DNA from: UBA2421 sp002343075
GTDB taxonomy: Bacteria; Planctomycetota; Phycisphaerae; Tepidisphaerales; Tepidisphaeraceae
DNA length: 64,000 nucleotides
Direction of reading: 5' to 3'
Assembly (NCBI GenBank): GCA_937982565.1
Contig: CALJLN010000030.1
Location: forward strand, 1-64,000
Shown here: piece by piece, positions 17,136 to 25,614 of the stretch
How positions within the stretch are numbered: the stretch's first letter is position 1
How the letters are laid out: each line of letters starts with the position of its first letter
Made by a program: the position numbers and the translations under genes
Notes under the pieces: model-generated
Told to the model about the DNA's origin: nothing
Database searches by the model: none
Seen by the model: only the letters and a program-made list of their open reading frames with translations

Positions 17136-17543
17136 ATGATGAAGAAAACGACAACGTTTATGGTAGCGGCGCTGCTTTCGCTCACCGCGGCTGCGTGCAA
17201 TGAAGTGAAGCCGCCAATTCAGGGCCGTGCCGATCCGTTTGACGCCCAGCAAGTCCATTTCGCAACTGAATCGTTGCGTAAAGACACCGCCGTCGGCACG
17301 CCGCTACTCAGCCGGGATGATGCTGGCAACATTCTCTATGTTACCGTTCCCATCCGCTCGGCGATCAACAAGAGCTTGTATGTCGATTACCGCGTGACGT
17401 TCTTCGATCAGAACGGCCAACAGCTCAATCAGACCACATGGCTAAGTAAGACGCTCGAAGCCAACACGCCCGACCGCATCCAAGTGAACGCCCTCGGCCC
17501 GCGCGCCGCCGACTTTCAAATCGACTTCCGCTATTCGCGGTAG
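17136..17543 (+). CDS. YcfL-like lipoprotein (DUF1425)
   Basis: A 135-residue lipoprotein with signal peptide and lipobox LTAAAC near residue 21. The domain (VTVPIRSAINKSLYVDYRVT, FFDQNGQQLNQTTWLSKTL, IQVNALGPRAADFQIDFRYS) is the DUF1425 beta-sandwich seen in YcfL, which in E. coli sits next to lpoB. Its presence near two LpoB-like genes supports the view that this is one functional neighbourhood. It is about 45 bases downstream of the previous lipoprotein. Confidence 0.7.
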   Translation: MMKKTTTFMVAALLSLTAAACNEVKPPIQGRADPFDAQQVHFATESLRKDTAVGTPLLSRDDAGNILYVTVPIRSAINKSLYVDYRVTFFDQNGQQLNQTTWLSKTLEANTPDRIQVNALGPRAADFQIDFRYSR

Positions 17544-17713
17544 CGAACGTGGCAAACCAAAGCTGAACACCGCGACCCGAGAGTGTGCACACTTTCGCAG
17601 GATGTTTATGATCTGACGCAACCAGCGATCAATCCTGAGAAGGCATGTTTTGCGATCCAACCGGCCGTTTCATCACCGTCGCTCCACATTCATCCGCTTC
17701 CAAAACAGGTAGG

Positions 17714-17742
17714 TTGAAATCGGGACGCAAATGCGGCATAGT
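17714..17742 (+). promoter_or_regulatory. Promoter of tRNA-Tyr
   Basis: TTGAAA at 17714-17719 and CATAGT at 17737-17742 are 17 bases apart, ending 19 bases before the tRNA. Good sigma-70 spacing. Confidence 0.6.
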
Positions 17743-17761
17743 ATTCGACCCAAACAAGGCC

Positions 17762-17844
17762 GGGCGTGTTCCGGAGTGGCCAAACGGGTCAGACTGTAAA
17801 TCTGATGGCTTATGCCTTCGTTGGTTCGAATCCAACCGCGCCCA
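17762..17844 (+). tRNA. tRNA-Tyr (GTA)
   Basis: The acceptor GGGCGTG (17762-17768) pairs with CGCGCCC (17837-17843), followed by discriminator A. The anticodon loop CTGTAAA is closed by TCAGA/TCTGA, giving anticodon GTA at 17796-17798. The T arm is GTTGG-TTCGAAT-CCAAC. A long variable arm makes it a class II tRNA, as expected for tyrosine in bacteria. CCA is not encoded. Confidence 0.93.
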
Positions 17845-17860
17845 TTCAGGTATCCATAGA

Positions 17861-17891
17861 CGTGCTCGCCCCGGCGGGCACGTTTGCGTTT
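17861..17891 (+). terminator. Possible terminator after tRNA-Tyr
   Basis: CGTGCTCGCC (17861-17870) and GGCGGGCACG (17873-17882) can pair with one G-T wobble. The following bases are T-rich (TTTGCGTTTGTGTG) but interrupted. The rest of the gap to 18071 shows nothing else. Confidence 0.45.
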
Positions 17892-18071
17892 GTGTGATTA
17901 TCGGGCTTGGTGGACATGGGGCACGATCGGGGGGCTGCTGTGCGAGGCTTGGGCGCGAAACAGACACTTTTACCGAAACGTTTTCCCCCCTTCGGCGACT
18001 CTTAGTGAGGCTGAGCTTCAGATCAACTGCTGCGAGGCTTGGGTTCTGCATAGAAAGGGAGAAGCACCTCA

Positions 18072-19436
18072 ATGCTATTGCCTGGCGATCGTGCTCCGTT
18101 CTTTGAAGTGGCCAGCAGTGTCAACCCTCGGTTTTGCTTTGACACCATCGCGGGCAGATACATTGTGATGAGCTTCTTTGGCTCGACGCAGGTGCCCTCG
18201 TCCGAACAGTTTCTTACTGAGATCGTGCAGCGGGGTCATCGCTTTGATGTTACGAACCTGCTGTTTCTGGGGGTCACCAATGACCCGGAAGATGTGCAGC
18301 ACATTAAGGCCGAGCACCCGGGGCGGATTTACTTTTACGATCTGAATCTGGCGGTGAGCAGAAAGTTCGGCGTCGTGCGCAATGAAGCGCCTGCGCCCGC
18401 GGCCCGCTCGGGGCAAGATGGCCAGGCGGCGGGTGAGGCGGACGGCCCGGGCGAATCGCGCGCCTCGCTTACGCGCAAGACGTTCATCCTCGATCAGGCG
18501 TTGCGCATCGTCGCCATTATTGAGATGTCAGATGGCACTGTCGCAAAGCAGATTGAGACGATTTTTTCAATACTCGATTCCCTTCCCAAGCTCCAGTCGC
18601 TGCAGGCCGCTGCGCCGGTGCTCATCGTGCCCTATGTGTTTGAGCCGGAAATGTGCAAGCAACTGATCAACTACTACGAATCGCACGGCGGCGAAGATTC
18701 GGGGTTCATGCGCGAGGAGAATGGCCGTACCGTCGGCGTGCTCGACTATTCGCACAAACGCCGCATGGATTGCGAAATCACCGACGACGGCCTGATTAAG
18801 GCGACGCAGGAGCGCATCAAGCGCCGACTCGTCCCGGCAATCAGGCAGGCGTATCAGTTTGACGCAACGCGCATCGAGCGGCATATCGTCGCCTGTTACG
18901 ATGCTGCGCAAGGCGCGCATTTCCGCGCCCACCGCGACAACACGACCCTTGGCACCGCTCACCGGCGATACGCCGTCACGATCAACCTCAACTCACATGA
19001 GTATGAAGGAGGCGAAATCTGGTTTCCGGAGTTCGGCCCGAAGCGCTACAAGCCTGATAGCGGGTCGGCGATCATATTCTCCTGCTCCCTGCTGCATGAG
19101 GTTCCCAAGGTCACACAGGGACGGCGGTATGCTTTCCTGCCGTTTCTCTATGATGAAGCCGCCGCCGAGGTGCGTGCGCAGAATCGGAAGTATCTGGGCA
19201 ACGTGGCCGGCGCTGCGGGCAAGAGTTCGCCCCCGACCGCCTGCGGCACAGACAGTGTTGCCGTCGCCAGCGCCCAAGGTGGGCGCATGCCAATCATTGA
19301 TGGTAGCGCAGGCTGCGGTCACCCCGAAGGCTGCCAGACCTGCCTCACCAGCGCCACCTATGAATTGGGTAAGCCACGTGACTCCCATTCCCCCGCCGAT
19401 GCACCCGACACCTTTTCGGGTGCGACGATAAGATAA
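18072..19436 (+). CDS. Redoxin-like domain fused to 2OG-Fe(II) oxygenase
   Basis: A 454-residue two-domain protein. Residues 1-165 look like an AhpC/TSA-type redoxin (MLLPGDRAPFFEV, YIVMSFFGST, KTFILDQALRIVAI), but the usual peroxidatic cysteine after 'F.P' is replaced (FFGSTQVPSSEQF), so peroxidase activity is unlikely. Residues about 190-365 are a prolyl-4-hydroxylase-like oxygenase with HFRAHRDNT (HxD iron ligands), YEGGEIWFPEFG and the distal histidine in SLLHEVPKVTQGRRYAF. It should use 2-oxoglutarate and O2 to hydroxylate a substrate. The C-terminal 85 residues are low in structure and have several cysteines (GCGHPEGCQTC). GGGAGAAG precedes the start. Confidence 0.75.
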   Translation: MLLPGDRAPFFEVASSVNPRFCFDTIAGRYIVMSFFGSTQVPSSEQFLTEIVQRGHRFDVTNLLFLGVTNDPEDVQHIKAEHPGRIYFYDLNLAVSRKFGVVRNEAPAPAARSGQDGQAAGEADGPGESRASLTRKTFILDQALRIVAIIEMSDGTVAKQIETIFSILDSLPKLQSLQAAAPVLIVPYVFEPEMCKQLINYYESHGGEDSGFMREENGRTVGVLDYSHKRRMDCEITDDGLIKATQERIKRRLVPAIRQAYQFDATRIERHIVACYDAAQGAHFRAHRDNTTLGTAHRRYAVTINLNSHEYEGGEIWFPEFGPKRYKPDSGSAIIFSCSLLHEVPKVTQGRRYAFLPFLYDEAAAEVRAQNRKYLGNVAGAAGKSSPPTACGTDSVAVASAQGGRMPIIDGSAGCGHPEGCQTCLTSATYELGKPRDSHSPADAPDTFSGATIR

Positions 19437-19500
19437 AGATCCATCAAGATAGTCATTATTCGCAGCGAGACCCGGCTGCGGGGACGACGTCAATAAGAAC

Positions 19501-19519
19501 GCCGGGCACGGCGCCCGGC
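19501..19519. other. GC-rich hairpin between convergent genes
   Basis: GCCGGGC and GCCCGGC form a 7-bp stem with a 5-base loop. There is no clear T-run. It lies between the oxygenase gene and the convergent small gene and could end transcription. Confidence 0.3.
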
Positions 19520-19557
19520 ATGAAGACAACTTTGAGCCGACAAACAGAGCCGCAAAC

Positions 19558-19791
19558 CTACTGTTGCGAGACCAACTCATCCGTCTCGAGTTGTTCTTCC
19601 ACTTCCACTTGTTCGGCCATGAGTAGCGCGCGCGTTTCGTAAGTGTTGCCGTCGATGTGAAACTCCACCTCGTAGGCAACCCAAGGCGCGCACCAAGTAG
19701 ATCGCACCACCCCGCACATGCCTCGACTAAGCGACAACTCGGGGATGTCCTGGGTCAGTTTGACCATTTCATCGATTGCTGGCGAGCGCAT
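19558..19791 (-). CDS. Small DUF4926-like protein
   Basis: A 77-residue protein, MRSPAIDEMVKLTQDIPELS at the start, with ...GMCGVVRSTW and YEVEFHIDGNTYETRALLMA. This is the layout of DUF4926, small barrel-like proteins often found with toxin or antitoxin genes. The start at 19791 is preferred because GGAGG lies 6 bases upstream; the frame extends 13 residues further but with no site. No partner gene is adjacent. Confidence 0.55.
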   Translation of the reverse strand: MRSPAIDEMVKLTQDIPELSLSRGMCGVVRSTWCAPWVAYEVEFHIDGNTYETRALLMAEQVEVEEQLETDELVSQQ

Positions 19792-19989
19792 TGGGGGCCT
19801 CCATGCAGAAAACTTGTGACGAGAGGACAACGAATGACGGCAACAACTTTCGACGAGTCGCGTCGACTCGCCCGCGAACCAGAGCCTCTTCCTTGAGTGG
19901 TTCGCGCTTTCCCTCGTTCCCTTCCGTCAACTACTATAAAATGACAAGTTTCTCTGCAACGTCAATTGAAATCCAACGACTTCATTAGA

Positions 19990-21159
19990 ATGATTGGTCG
20001 CACGCAAACTTTTCATAAACGCCTTCTTCAGTGGTACCGCGCCAACCGACGCGACTTGCCCTGGCGGGCACCGATGGGTTCGCAGCCGGGCACCCTGCCG
20101 GATGCATATTCGGTGCTGGTGAGCGAAGCGATGCTGCAGCAGACACAAGTTGCCACTGTGATTCCTTATTTTCAGCGGTTTTTGCAGGCATTTCCGACGA
20201 TCCATCGCCTCGCCGCCGCGGACGAGCAATCGGTGCTCCGGCTTTGGCAAGGCTTGGGTTATTACAGTAGAGCACGAAATCTGCGCGCGTGCGCTCAGGC
20301 AATCGTGGCGCAGCAGGGTGGGAAAATCCCCGATGCTGTTGAAACGCTTAAACAGCTTCCGGGCATCGGTCGGTACACAGCCGGTGCGATTGCGTCGCTA
20401 GCATTCAACAAGCGAGCGGCGATTGTTGATGGCAACGTCGTCCGAGTGATCTGCAGGCTAGACGGTATCAAATCCGATCCGCGGCAGAGGCCTGTGATCG
20501 ACCACCTCTGGCAACGGGCCGCGGCGCTGCTGCCCCGTGACAACGTCGCCGATTTCAATTCGGGGCTTATGGAGCTAGGTGCGACCGTCTGCACCCCGCT
20601 AAAGCCCCGCTGCGAGCAATGCCCTGTGCGCAAAAATTGCGCAGCGTTCGCCCTCGGCAAGGTCGATCTGATTCCACCCAGGAAAGAGGCGAAGCCTACA
20701 AAGCTAAATCGGCGTGTCGTGCTTTGCATTTTACGCACCGTTCGCCGCACGACCGAAGTGCTGATTGAGCAGCGGCCCGCAACGGGGCGGTGGGCGGGAA
20801 TGTGGCAGTTTGTCACGCTGGATCCAGGCAATCACACTAAAAGCGCGGGGAGTGGTGAAGCCGATTCGGCCACCGACCTTTCATCGCTCCGCAGCGGCGC
20901 GGAGGGTGTCGCCAAGAATGTCGCCGCGAAAATCGCCGGTTCGACCACCCCGCCGACGCATTTCATGTCGCTGCGCCATCAGCTCACGCATCGCCGGTAT
21001 GCGTTTGAGGCCTTTACGGTTCACGCGCTCGCCCGTCGCAGCGCGAAATCAACCATTCCCGGCGAAATGCGATGGGTAAGCATCGATCGTTTATCAGACT
21101 ACCCCCTGCCCAAGCCCCATGTTCTGATCGCTGCCAAACTCGCCGCACAACTGGCATAG
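19990..21159 (+). CDS. mutY: A/G-specific adenine glycosylase
   Basis: A base-excision repair enzyme that removes adenine mispaired with 8-oxoguanine. HhH-GPD features are present: the catalytic Glu in SEAMLQQTQV, LPGIGRYTAGAIASLAF, and the catalytic Asp in VDGNVVR. The 4Fe-4S ligands are in CTPLKPRCEQCPVRKNC (spacing 6-2-5). The C-terminal 150 residues are a NUDIX-like MutT domain used in 8-oxoG recognition, interrupted by a serine/alanine-rich insert. A TTG start at 19966 would add 8 residues; the ATG at 19990 is preferred but neither has a clear ribosome binding site. Confidence 0.92.
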   Translation: MIGRTQTFHKRLLQWYRANRRDLPWRAPMGSQPGTLPDAYSVLVSEAMLQQTQVATVIPYFQRFLQAFPTIHRLAAADEQSVLRLWQGLGYYSRARNLRACAQAIVAQQGGKIPDAVETLKQLPGIGRYTAGAIASLAFNKRAAIVDGNVVRVICRLDGIKSDPRQRPVIDHLWQRAAALLPRDNVADFNSGLMELGATVCTPLKPRCEQCPVRKNCAAFALGKVDLIPPRKEAKPTKLNRRVVLCILRTVRRTTEVLIEQRPATGRWAGMWQFVTLDPGNHTKSAGSGEADSATDLSSLRSGAEGVAKNVAAKIAGSTTPPTHFMSLRHQLTHRRYAFEAFTVHALARRSAKSTIPGEMRWVSIDRLSDYPLPKPHVLIAAKLAAQLA

Positions 21160-21208
21160 CTTCCACCGCTTGCCTGACACCGCGGCGAATTGTACGACAT
21201 AGCTCGGA

Positions 21209-21511
21209 ATGACCATGATGGATTTTAACCCCATCGAAGAGCGACGGCCCAAGACGCTGTTCGTCCTCATGCTGCTTTCCATGGCAGCACTGGTGTTCAG
21301 CTACCTCTATGCGTACTGCCTCACCGATGCGCTCGTCGCCGCCGAGGTGATGACGCCCGTCAGCTCGGTCGACAACGACCCTCGTCCGCGCACCCTCATG
21401 GTCGGATGGATTGTACTCATGATCACCTTCGGCCTGCTCGGGTGGGTAATGAACCGGCTGAGTGCCAGCGAGATGCGCTCGCTGGATGAGCTTTCGCGCG
21501 AGCAGGACTGA
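21209..21511 (+). CDS. Small membrane protein, two transmembrane helices
   Basis: A 100-residue protein with helices at about residues 17-36 (LFVLMLLSMAALVFSYLYAY) and 64-81 (MVGWIVLMITFGLLGWVM), and charged ends. No family is recognised. It ends one base before the convergent holB stop. Confidence 0.6.
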   Translation: MTMMDFNPIEERRPKTLFVLMLLSMAALVFSYLYAYCLTDALVAAEVMTPVSSVDNDPRPRTLMVGWIVLMITFGLLGWVMNRLSASEMRSLDELSREQD

Positions 21512-22531
21512 TCAATGCACCAGCAAGCCCACCAGATTCACAGCCAACTGCTCCGTGGTGAGCGAGATTGTGACATTCGAGTCAAGATATCGTTCGGTCT
21601 TCACCACCGATTCGATCGCCGATGAGAGCCGGTCGAGCCGGTCCGGGTCATCGCTGGCAGCGGGTAGTTTCCGGCGCAGGTGATTGGCAGCGATGCCAGC
21701 GATGATGCCCAAACCCTCGCGCGTAATGGTGTCCTTCGTGATGTTTGCATCGCGCGCTTCATGGGCTGCGAAATAGGTTTGTGCGGCGTTGTTGATGCAC
21801 TGACTTAAATCGGGCACCGACTGCGCGCCGAGATGATCGAGAATTCTCGCCAATTCGCGCGCCGAGGCGATCACACCGTCTTGAAGCCATCGCAGCGAAA
21901 GCCCCAGCGAACCATCGGTAATCGCAGCGGCATCCCGGGCGTCGTCGGCGGGGATTCCGCGCTGTATAAGCTCCTGGGCAACCAACTCCTCGGGAAGCCT
22001 ACCAAACCGCACCAACTGCGACCGGCTGCGGATCGTGGGCAGCAGGAGGTTCACATTGGTCGTGATTAACACGATGAGTGCATTCCCCGGCGGTTCTTCC
22101 AGGGTCTTTAGCAGCGAGTTCTGAGCGGTCGGGTTCATCAACTCGGCTTCTTCGACGACAAACACCTTCCCACCCCCCATCACCGCCTTCAAATGTGCCT
22201 TATCGTTCAAAAACCTGCGGATCACCTCCGCCGCGAGGGTGGTACCCTTGTTTTCGGGTTTGAGCTGGCGAATTTGCTTCCGATGCACAACATGAAAATC
22301 GGGATGCACATCGGCTTTCATCGATCGGCAGCTTTCGCACACGCCGCAGGGATTGTTGCGTTTTGGAGCGGTGCACAGGAAGCGAGCCGCCAAGGCTCGG
22401 GCAGTCGTCGCTTTTCCAACTCCTTCAGCACCTGCGAAAATCAACGCGTGTGGCAGCCGTTCGGCCGCCAGAGCTGTGGCAAGCCAGCCGACGGCAGCAT
22501 CCTGACCGAGAATCTGGGCAAAAGTGCTCAT
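21512..22531 (-). CDS. holB: DNA polymerase III subunit delta'
   Basis: A 339-residue clamp-loader subunit. The AAA+ P-loop is GAEGVGKAT at residues 34-42, the zinc site includes CGVCESC near residue 62, and VFVVEEAELMNPTAQNSLLK plus LEEPPGN are characteristic; the SRC motif is replaced by TIRSRSQ. It loads the beta clamp during replication. Its start overlaps the stop of tmk by ATGA, the common tmk-holB pairing, so the two are translationally coupled. Confidence 0.92.
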   Translation of the reverse strand: MSTFAQILGQDAAVGWLATALAAERLPHALIFAGAEGVGKATTARALAARFLCTAPKRNNPCGVCESCRSMKADVHPDFHVVHRKQIRQLKPENKGTTLAAEVIRRFLNDKAHLKAVMGGGKVFVVEEAELMNPTAQNSLLKTLEEPPGNALIVLITTNVNLLLPTIRSRSQLVRFGRLPEELVAQELIQRGIPADDARDAAAITDGSLGLSLRWLQDGVIASARELARILDHLGAQSVPDLSQCINNAAQTYFAAHEARDANITKDTITREGLGIIAGIAANHLRRKLPAASDDPDRLDRLSSAIESVVKTERYLDSNVTISLTTEQLAVNLVGLLVH

Positions 22532-23208
22532 AGGTCGAGGCCCAGCACCTGAGAAATCGCCTGGACAACGTGCTGGTGCACCCGCTCGACCGGATGCGCG
22601 CCATCGATAAGCTTATGGCGCTCCGGATCGCGCTCGACCTGGGCCAGATAATTTTGCCGTACCTGTTCATGATACGCCTCGGGGCGTTGCTCAATCCGGT
22701 CTTTGACGACCTTTACCTGCTCGCCAAAGAGAGTTTCAGTCCGCTGCTCGAACTTGGCGCGCACGCGGTTGCGGCTGTGCTCCACTGGCATGTCAAAAAT
22801 GAGGGTGAGATCGGGCCATCGCCCGCGGAGCGCGATTTCCGCCACGGCGCGAATCTCATCGGCCGAAAGCCCGTCGCCTCCAAGCTGGTAGGCAAGCGTG
22901 CTGCTGACGAATCGGTCGCAGATCACCACCTGGTTGTCTGCCAGCGCCGGCAGGATGATCTCTCCCATCATCTGCGCTCGGGCGGCCATGTAGAGCATCA
23001 TCTCGCAGCGCATGACGATCTCGCCATGATCGGGATCAAGCACCACACCCCGGATCATTTCTCCGACGCGCGTCGAACCGGGATCGCGCACCAGCAGCAC
23101 GCGCGCGCCGCCCGCTTCGAGCCGTTGCTGCAGCAGCCGGGCTTGGGTCGACTTGCCGCAACCTTCGCCGCCGTCGAATACGATGAACTTTCCGTTCAGT
23201 GGTGTCAT
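22528..23208 (-). CDS. tmk: Thymidylate kinase
   Basis: A 226-residue dTMP kinase making dTDP. The P-loop is GGEGCGKST at residues 13-21, the DRX-type motif is VICDRFVSSTLAYQ, and RDPGSTRVGEMIRG is the family's 'REPGGT' region. The start at 23208 is preferred to one 19 residues upstream because the P-loop then sits at the normal distance. It is followed by holB with a 4-base overlap. Confidence 0.92.
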   Translation of the reverse strand: MTPLNGKFIVFDGGEGCGKSTQARLLQQRLEAGGARVLLVRDPGSTRVGEMIRGVVLDPDHGEIVMRCEMMLYMAARAQMMGEIILPALADNQVVICDRFVSSTLAYQLGGDGLSADEIRAVAEIALRGRWPDLTLIFDMPVEHSRNRVRAKFEQRTETLFGEQVKVVKDRIEQRPEAYHEQVRQNYLAQVERDPERHKLIDGAHPVERVHQHVVQAISQVLGLDL

Positions 23209-23288
23209 GCCTGAAGACTTCGCCTCCGAGTGTAATGCCCGTGCGGCGTGCTTGAAAGTCATCATCGCGCGATCTAGAGTGAACGATC

Positions 23289-24458
23289 ATGTCGGATGCA
23301 CTTTTCGAGGCAAAATCGAAGTTCATCGAACGCTTCGGCGACGGCGGCCGGCTGCGCGCCATCCGCGCGCCGGGCCGTGTTAATCTCATCGGCGAACATA
23401 CTGATTACAACTGCGGCCTGGTGCTGCCGATGGCGATCGAACGATATGTCTTTGGCATCTGCAGAACGCGCAGCGACAGTCGACTGGTCGTCGAATCGAC
23501 CGCGTTTCCCGGCGAACGAGTCGATATTGAGCTAGATGGGCGCATCGAATCTCGGGCACCGCAATGGACGAACTACAGCAAGGGCGTGGCGGCGGAGATG
23601 CTGAAGGCGGGCATTCCGCTCGTTGGCATGGATCTGCTTCTCCACAACACGCTGCCTGTCGGCGGCGGATTGAGCAGTTCGGCGGCGATTCTGGTCGCGA
23701 CGGGCCTGAGCCTGCTCGCCGGCGGCGGCAACCGAATGGACGCCGACCGGCTCGCGCTCATCTGCCAGCAGGCCGAACGCAACTATGCCAATGTCCCCTG
23801 CGGCATCATGGACCAGACCGCAGTCGCCAGCAGCCGTGCGGGGCATGCGATGCTTCTCGACTGCCGCGACCACAGCAAACACTTCGTACCGATCGACTCC
23901 AAGGAGCTGCGCGTAGTGATCGCCAACACGATGGTGCACCACGAGCTGTCCGACGGCGCGTACGCGGCGCGGGTGGATAGCTGCAATTATGCCGTATCTT
24001 TTTTCCAGGCACGCGATCAATCTGTGAGATCACTGCGGGACGTCTCGCCCGAGCAAGTGCAGGCGGCAAAGGGCACGCTCGATGACACTACCTATCGGCG
24101 CGCCAAGCATGTGGTCACCGAAATCGAACGATGCCGCGCCGCTGCCGAATTGCTGGGGAAACGGCGGTATGAAGATGTCGGTGTGCTCATGCAACAAAGT
24201 CACGACTCACTGCGGCTCGATTACGAGGTAAGTTGCGCAGAGCTCGATTTTCTGGTGAATGAGTCGCTCGAAGCCAAGGGTGTCTACGGCGCGCGAATGA
24301 CCGGCGGCGGATTTGGTGGGTGCATCGTTGCGCTGGCCCAGCCGCGGATGGCCGAGGGTGTGATCGAGCATCTTCGTCACGCGTACAAACGTAAGTTTGG
24401 CATCGATGCCACCGTGTTTTCCACCGCTGCCGCAGCGGGTGCCGGGCTGGCTGACTGA
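23289..24458 (+). CDS. galK: Galactokinase
   Basis: A 389-residue GHMP kinase that makes galactose 1-phosphate. RAPGRVNLIGEHTDYNCGLV at about residues 27-46 is the galactokinase signature. LPVGGGLSSSAA is the ATP-binding motif and MTGGGFGGCIVAL the C-terminal motif. The length fits GalK. The trpD start follows after 3 bases, so the two are probably one transcript though metabolically unrelated. No other Leloir gene is adjacent. Confidence 0.92.
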   Translation: MSDALFEAKSKFIERFGDGGRLRAIRAPGRVNLIGEHTDYNCGLVLPMAIERYVFGICRTRSDSRLVVESTAFPGERVDIELDGRIESRAPQWTNYSKGVAAEMLKAGIPLVGMDLLLHNTLPVGGGLSSSAAILVATGLSLLAGGGNRMDADRLALICQQAERNYANVPCGIMDQTAVASSRAGHAMLLDCRDHSKHFVPIDSKELRVVIANTMVHHELSDGAYAARVDSCNYAVSFFQARDQSVRSLRDVSPEQVQAAKGTLDDTTYRRAKHVVTEIERCRAAAELLGKRRYEDVGVLMQQSHDSLRLDYEVSCAELDFLVNESLEAKGVYGARMTGGGFGGCIVALAQPRMAEGVIEHLRHAYKRKFGIDATVFSTAAAAGAGLAD

Positions 24459-24461
24459 CTC

Positions 24462-25475
24462 ATGAAACAGCTACTGCTCAAACTCTGCCGCCGGGAAGAC
24501 TTAACTCGGGACGAGGCGCGGGAGGCATTTGCCGCGATCATGTCGGGTGAAGCGGCCGACGCGCAGATCGGCGGGCTGCTGGTGGGGCTGGCGGCAAAGG
24601 GTTCGACGGTTGATGAACTCGTCGGCGCCGCGGAGGTGATGCGCGAGAAGGTGGTGCCGGTTGCAATCGACCAGAGCACGCATCCACTACTCGACACTTG
24701 CGGCACCGGTGGCGACACGCGTGGCACGTTTAACATCTCGACCGCCGCCGCGCTGATTGCCGCTGCCGCCGGGGCACGGGTGGTAAAGCACGGAAATCGT
24801 TCTGCATCGAGCAAAACCGGTTCTGCCGATGTGCTTGAAGCGCTCGGCGTGAAGCTCGATCAGTCCCCCACCCAAGCCGAAGCCTGCATGCGGTCGGCGG
24901 GCATCTGTTTCGCTTTTGCGCGATCGCACCATCCTGCGATGAAGCACGTCGCTGCGGCGCGGACGGCGCTTGGCATTCCGACGGTGTTCAACCTGCTTGG
25001 CCCGCTGACTAATCCGGCCCGGGCGCAGCACCAGCTTCTCGGCGTTTTTTCGCCGGAACTCACCGACCGCCTCGCCGCGGTGCTGCGCGAGTTGGGCAGC
25101 CGGCGCGCGTGGGTTGTTCACGCCGACGACGGACTCGACGAGCTTTCCACCCTCGGCCCGACCCGCGTGAGCGAGTTGCATGACGGCCATGTCAAAACCT
25201 GGTCACTCGACCCGAGTTTACTGGGGTTTGAGCACGCGCGCCTGAGCGACCTGCAAACAGACAGCGTCGCCGGCAGCGCCGCGATCATTACGGGGATCGT
25301 TGACCGCAAACGGGGTCCTGCGCGCGACATTGCCGTTCTCAACGCCGCCGCCGGGCTGGTTGTGCTTGGTTTGGCATCGAGCCTGCCCCGCGCCGTTGAG
25401 GTATGCCACGCGGCGATTGATGAAGGCAAGGCCCGCCAGACGCTCGACGCGCTCATCACGGCATCGCAAAGCTAG
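24462..25475 (+). CDS. trpD: Anthranilate phosphoribosyltransferase
   Basis: A 337-residue enzyme of tryptophan synthesis that attaches phosphoribosyl to anthranilate. The PRPP site is DTCGTGGDTRGTFNIST at residues 78-94. KHGNRSASSKTGSADVLEAL and HHPAMKHVAAARTALGIPTV are diagnostic. It is full length. Other trp genes are not in the window. It is 3 bases downstream of galK and followed by a hairpin. Confidence 0.93.
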   Translation: MKQLLLKLCRREDLTRDEAREAFAAIMSGEAADAQIGGLLVGLAAKGSTVDELVGAAEVMREKVVPVAIDQSTHPLLDTCGTGGDTRGTFNISTAAALIAAAAGARVVKHGNRSASSKTGSADVLEALGVKLDQSPTQAEACMRSAGICFAFARSHHPAMKHVAAARTALGIPTVFNLLGPLTNPARAQHQLLGVFSPELTDRLAAVLRELGSRRAWVVHADDGLDELSTLGPTRVSELHDGHVKTWSLDPSLLGFEHARLSDLQTDSVAGSAAIITGIVDRKRGPARDIAVLNAAAGLVVLGLASSLPRAVEVCHAAIDEGKARQTLDALITASQS

Positions 25476-25524
25476 AATTCTCAATGTACGCGTCTTACGC
25501 GTCCCGTTGCGGCCCCATACGCAA

Positions 25525-25551
25525 CGAAGGCCGGCACAAGGCCGGCCTTCG
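25525..25551. terminator. Bidirectional hairpin between trpD and the next gene
   Basis: CGAAGGCCGG (25525-25534) and CCGGCCTTCG (25542-25551) form a perfect 10-bp stem with a 7-base loop, between convergent genes. There is no strong T-run, so terminator function is likely but not certain. Confidence 0.55.
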
Positions 25552-25614
25552 TCGGGTTCATTTGAGCGTCAGACTGCCGTCAAACTGCATTGACGACCTG
25601 TCGCAGAATCAAGG

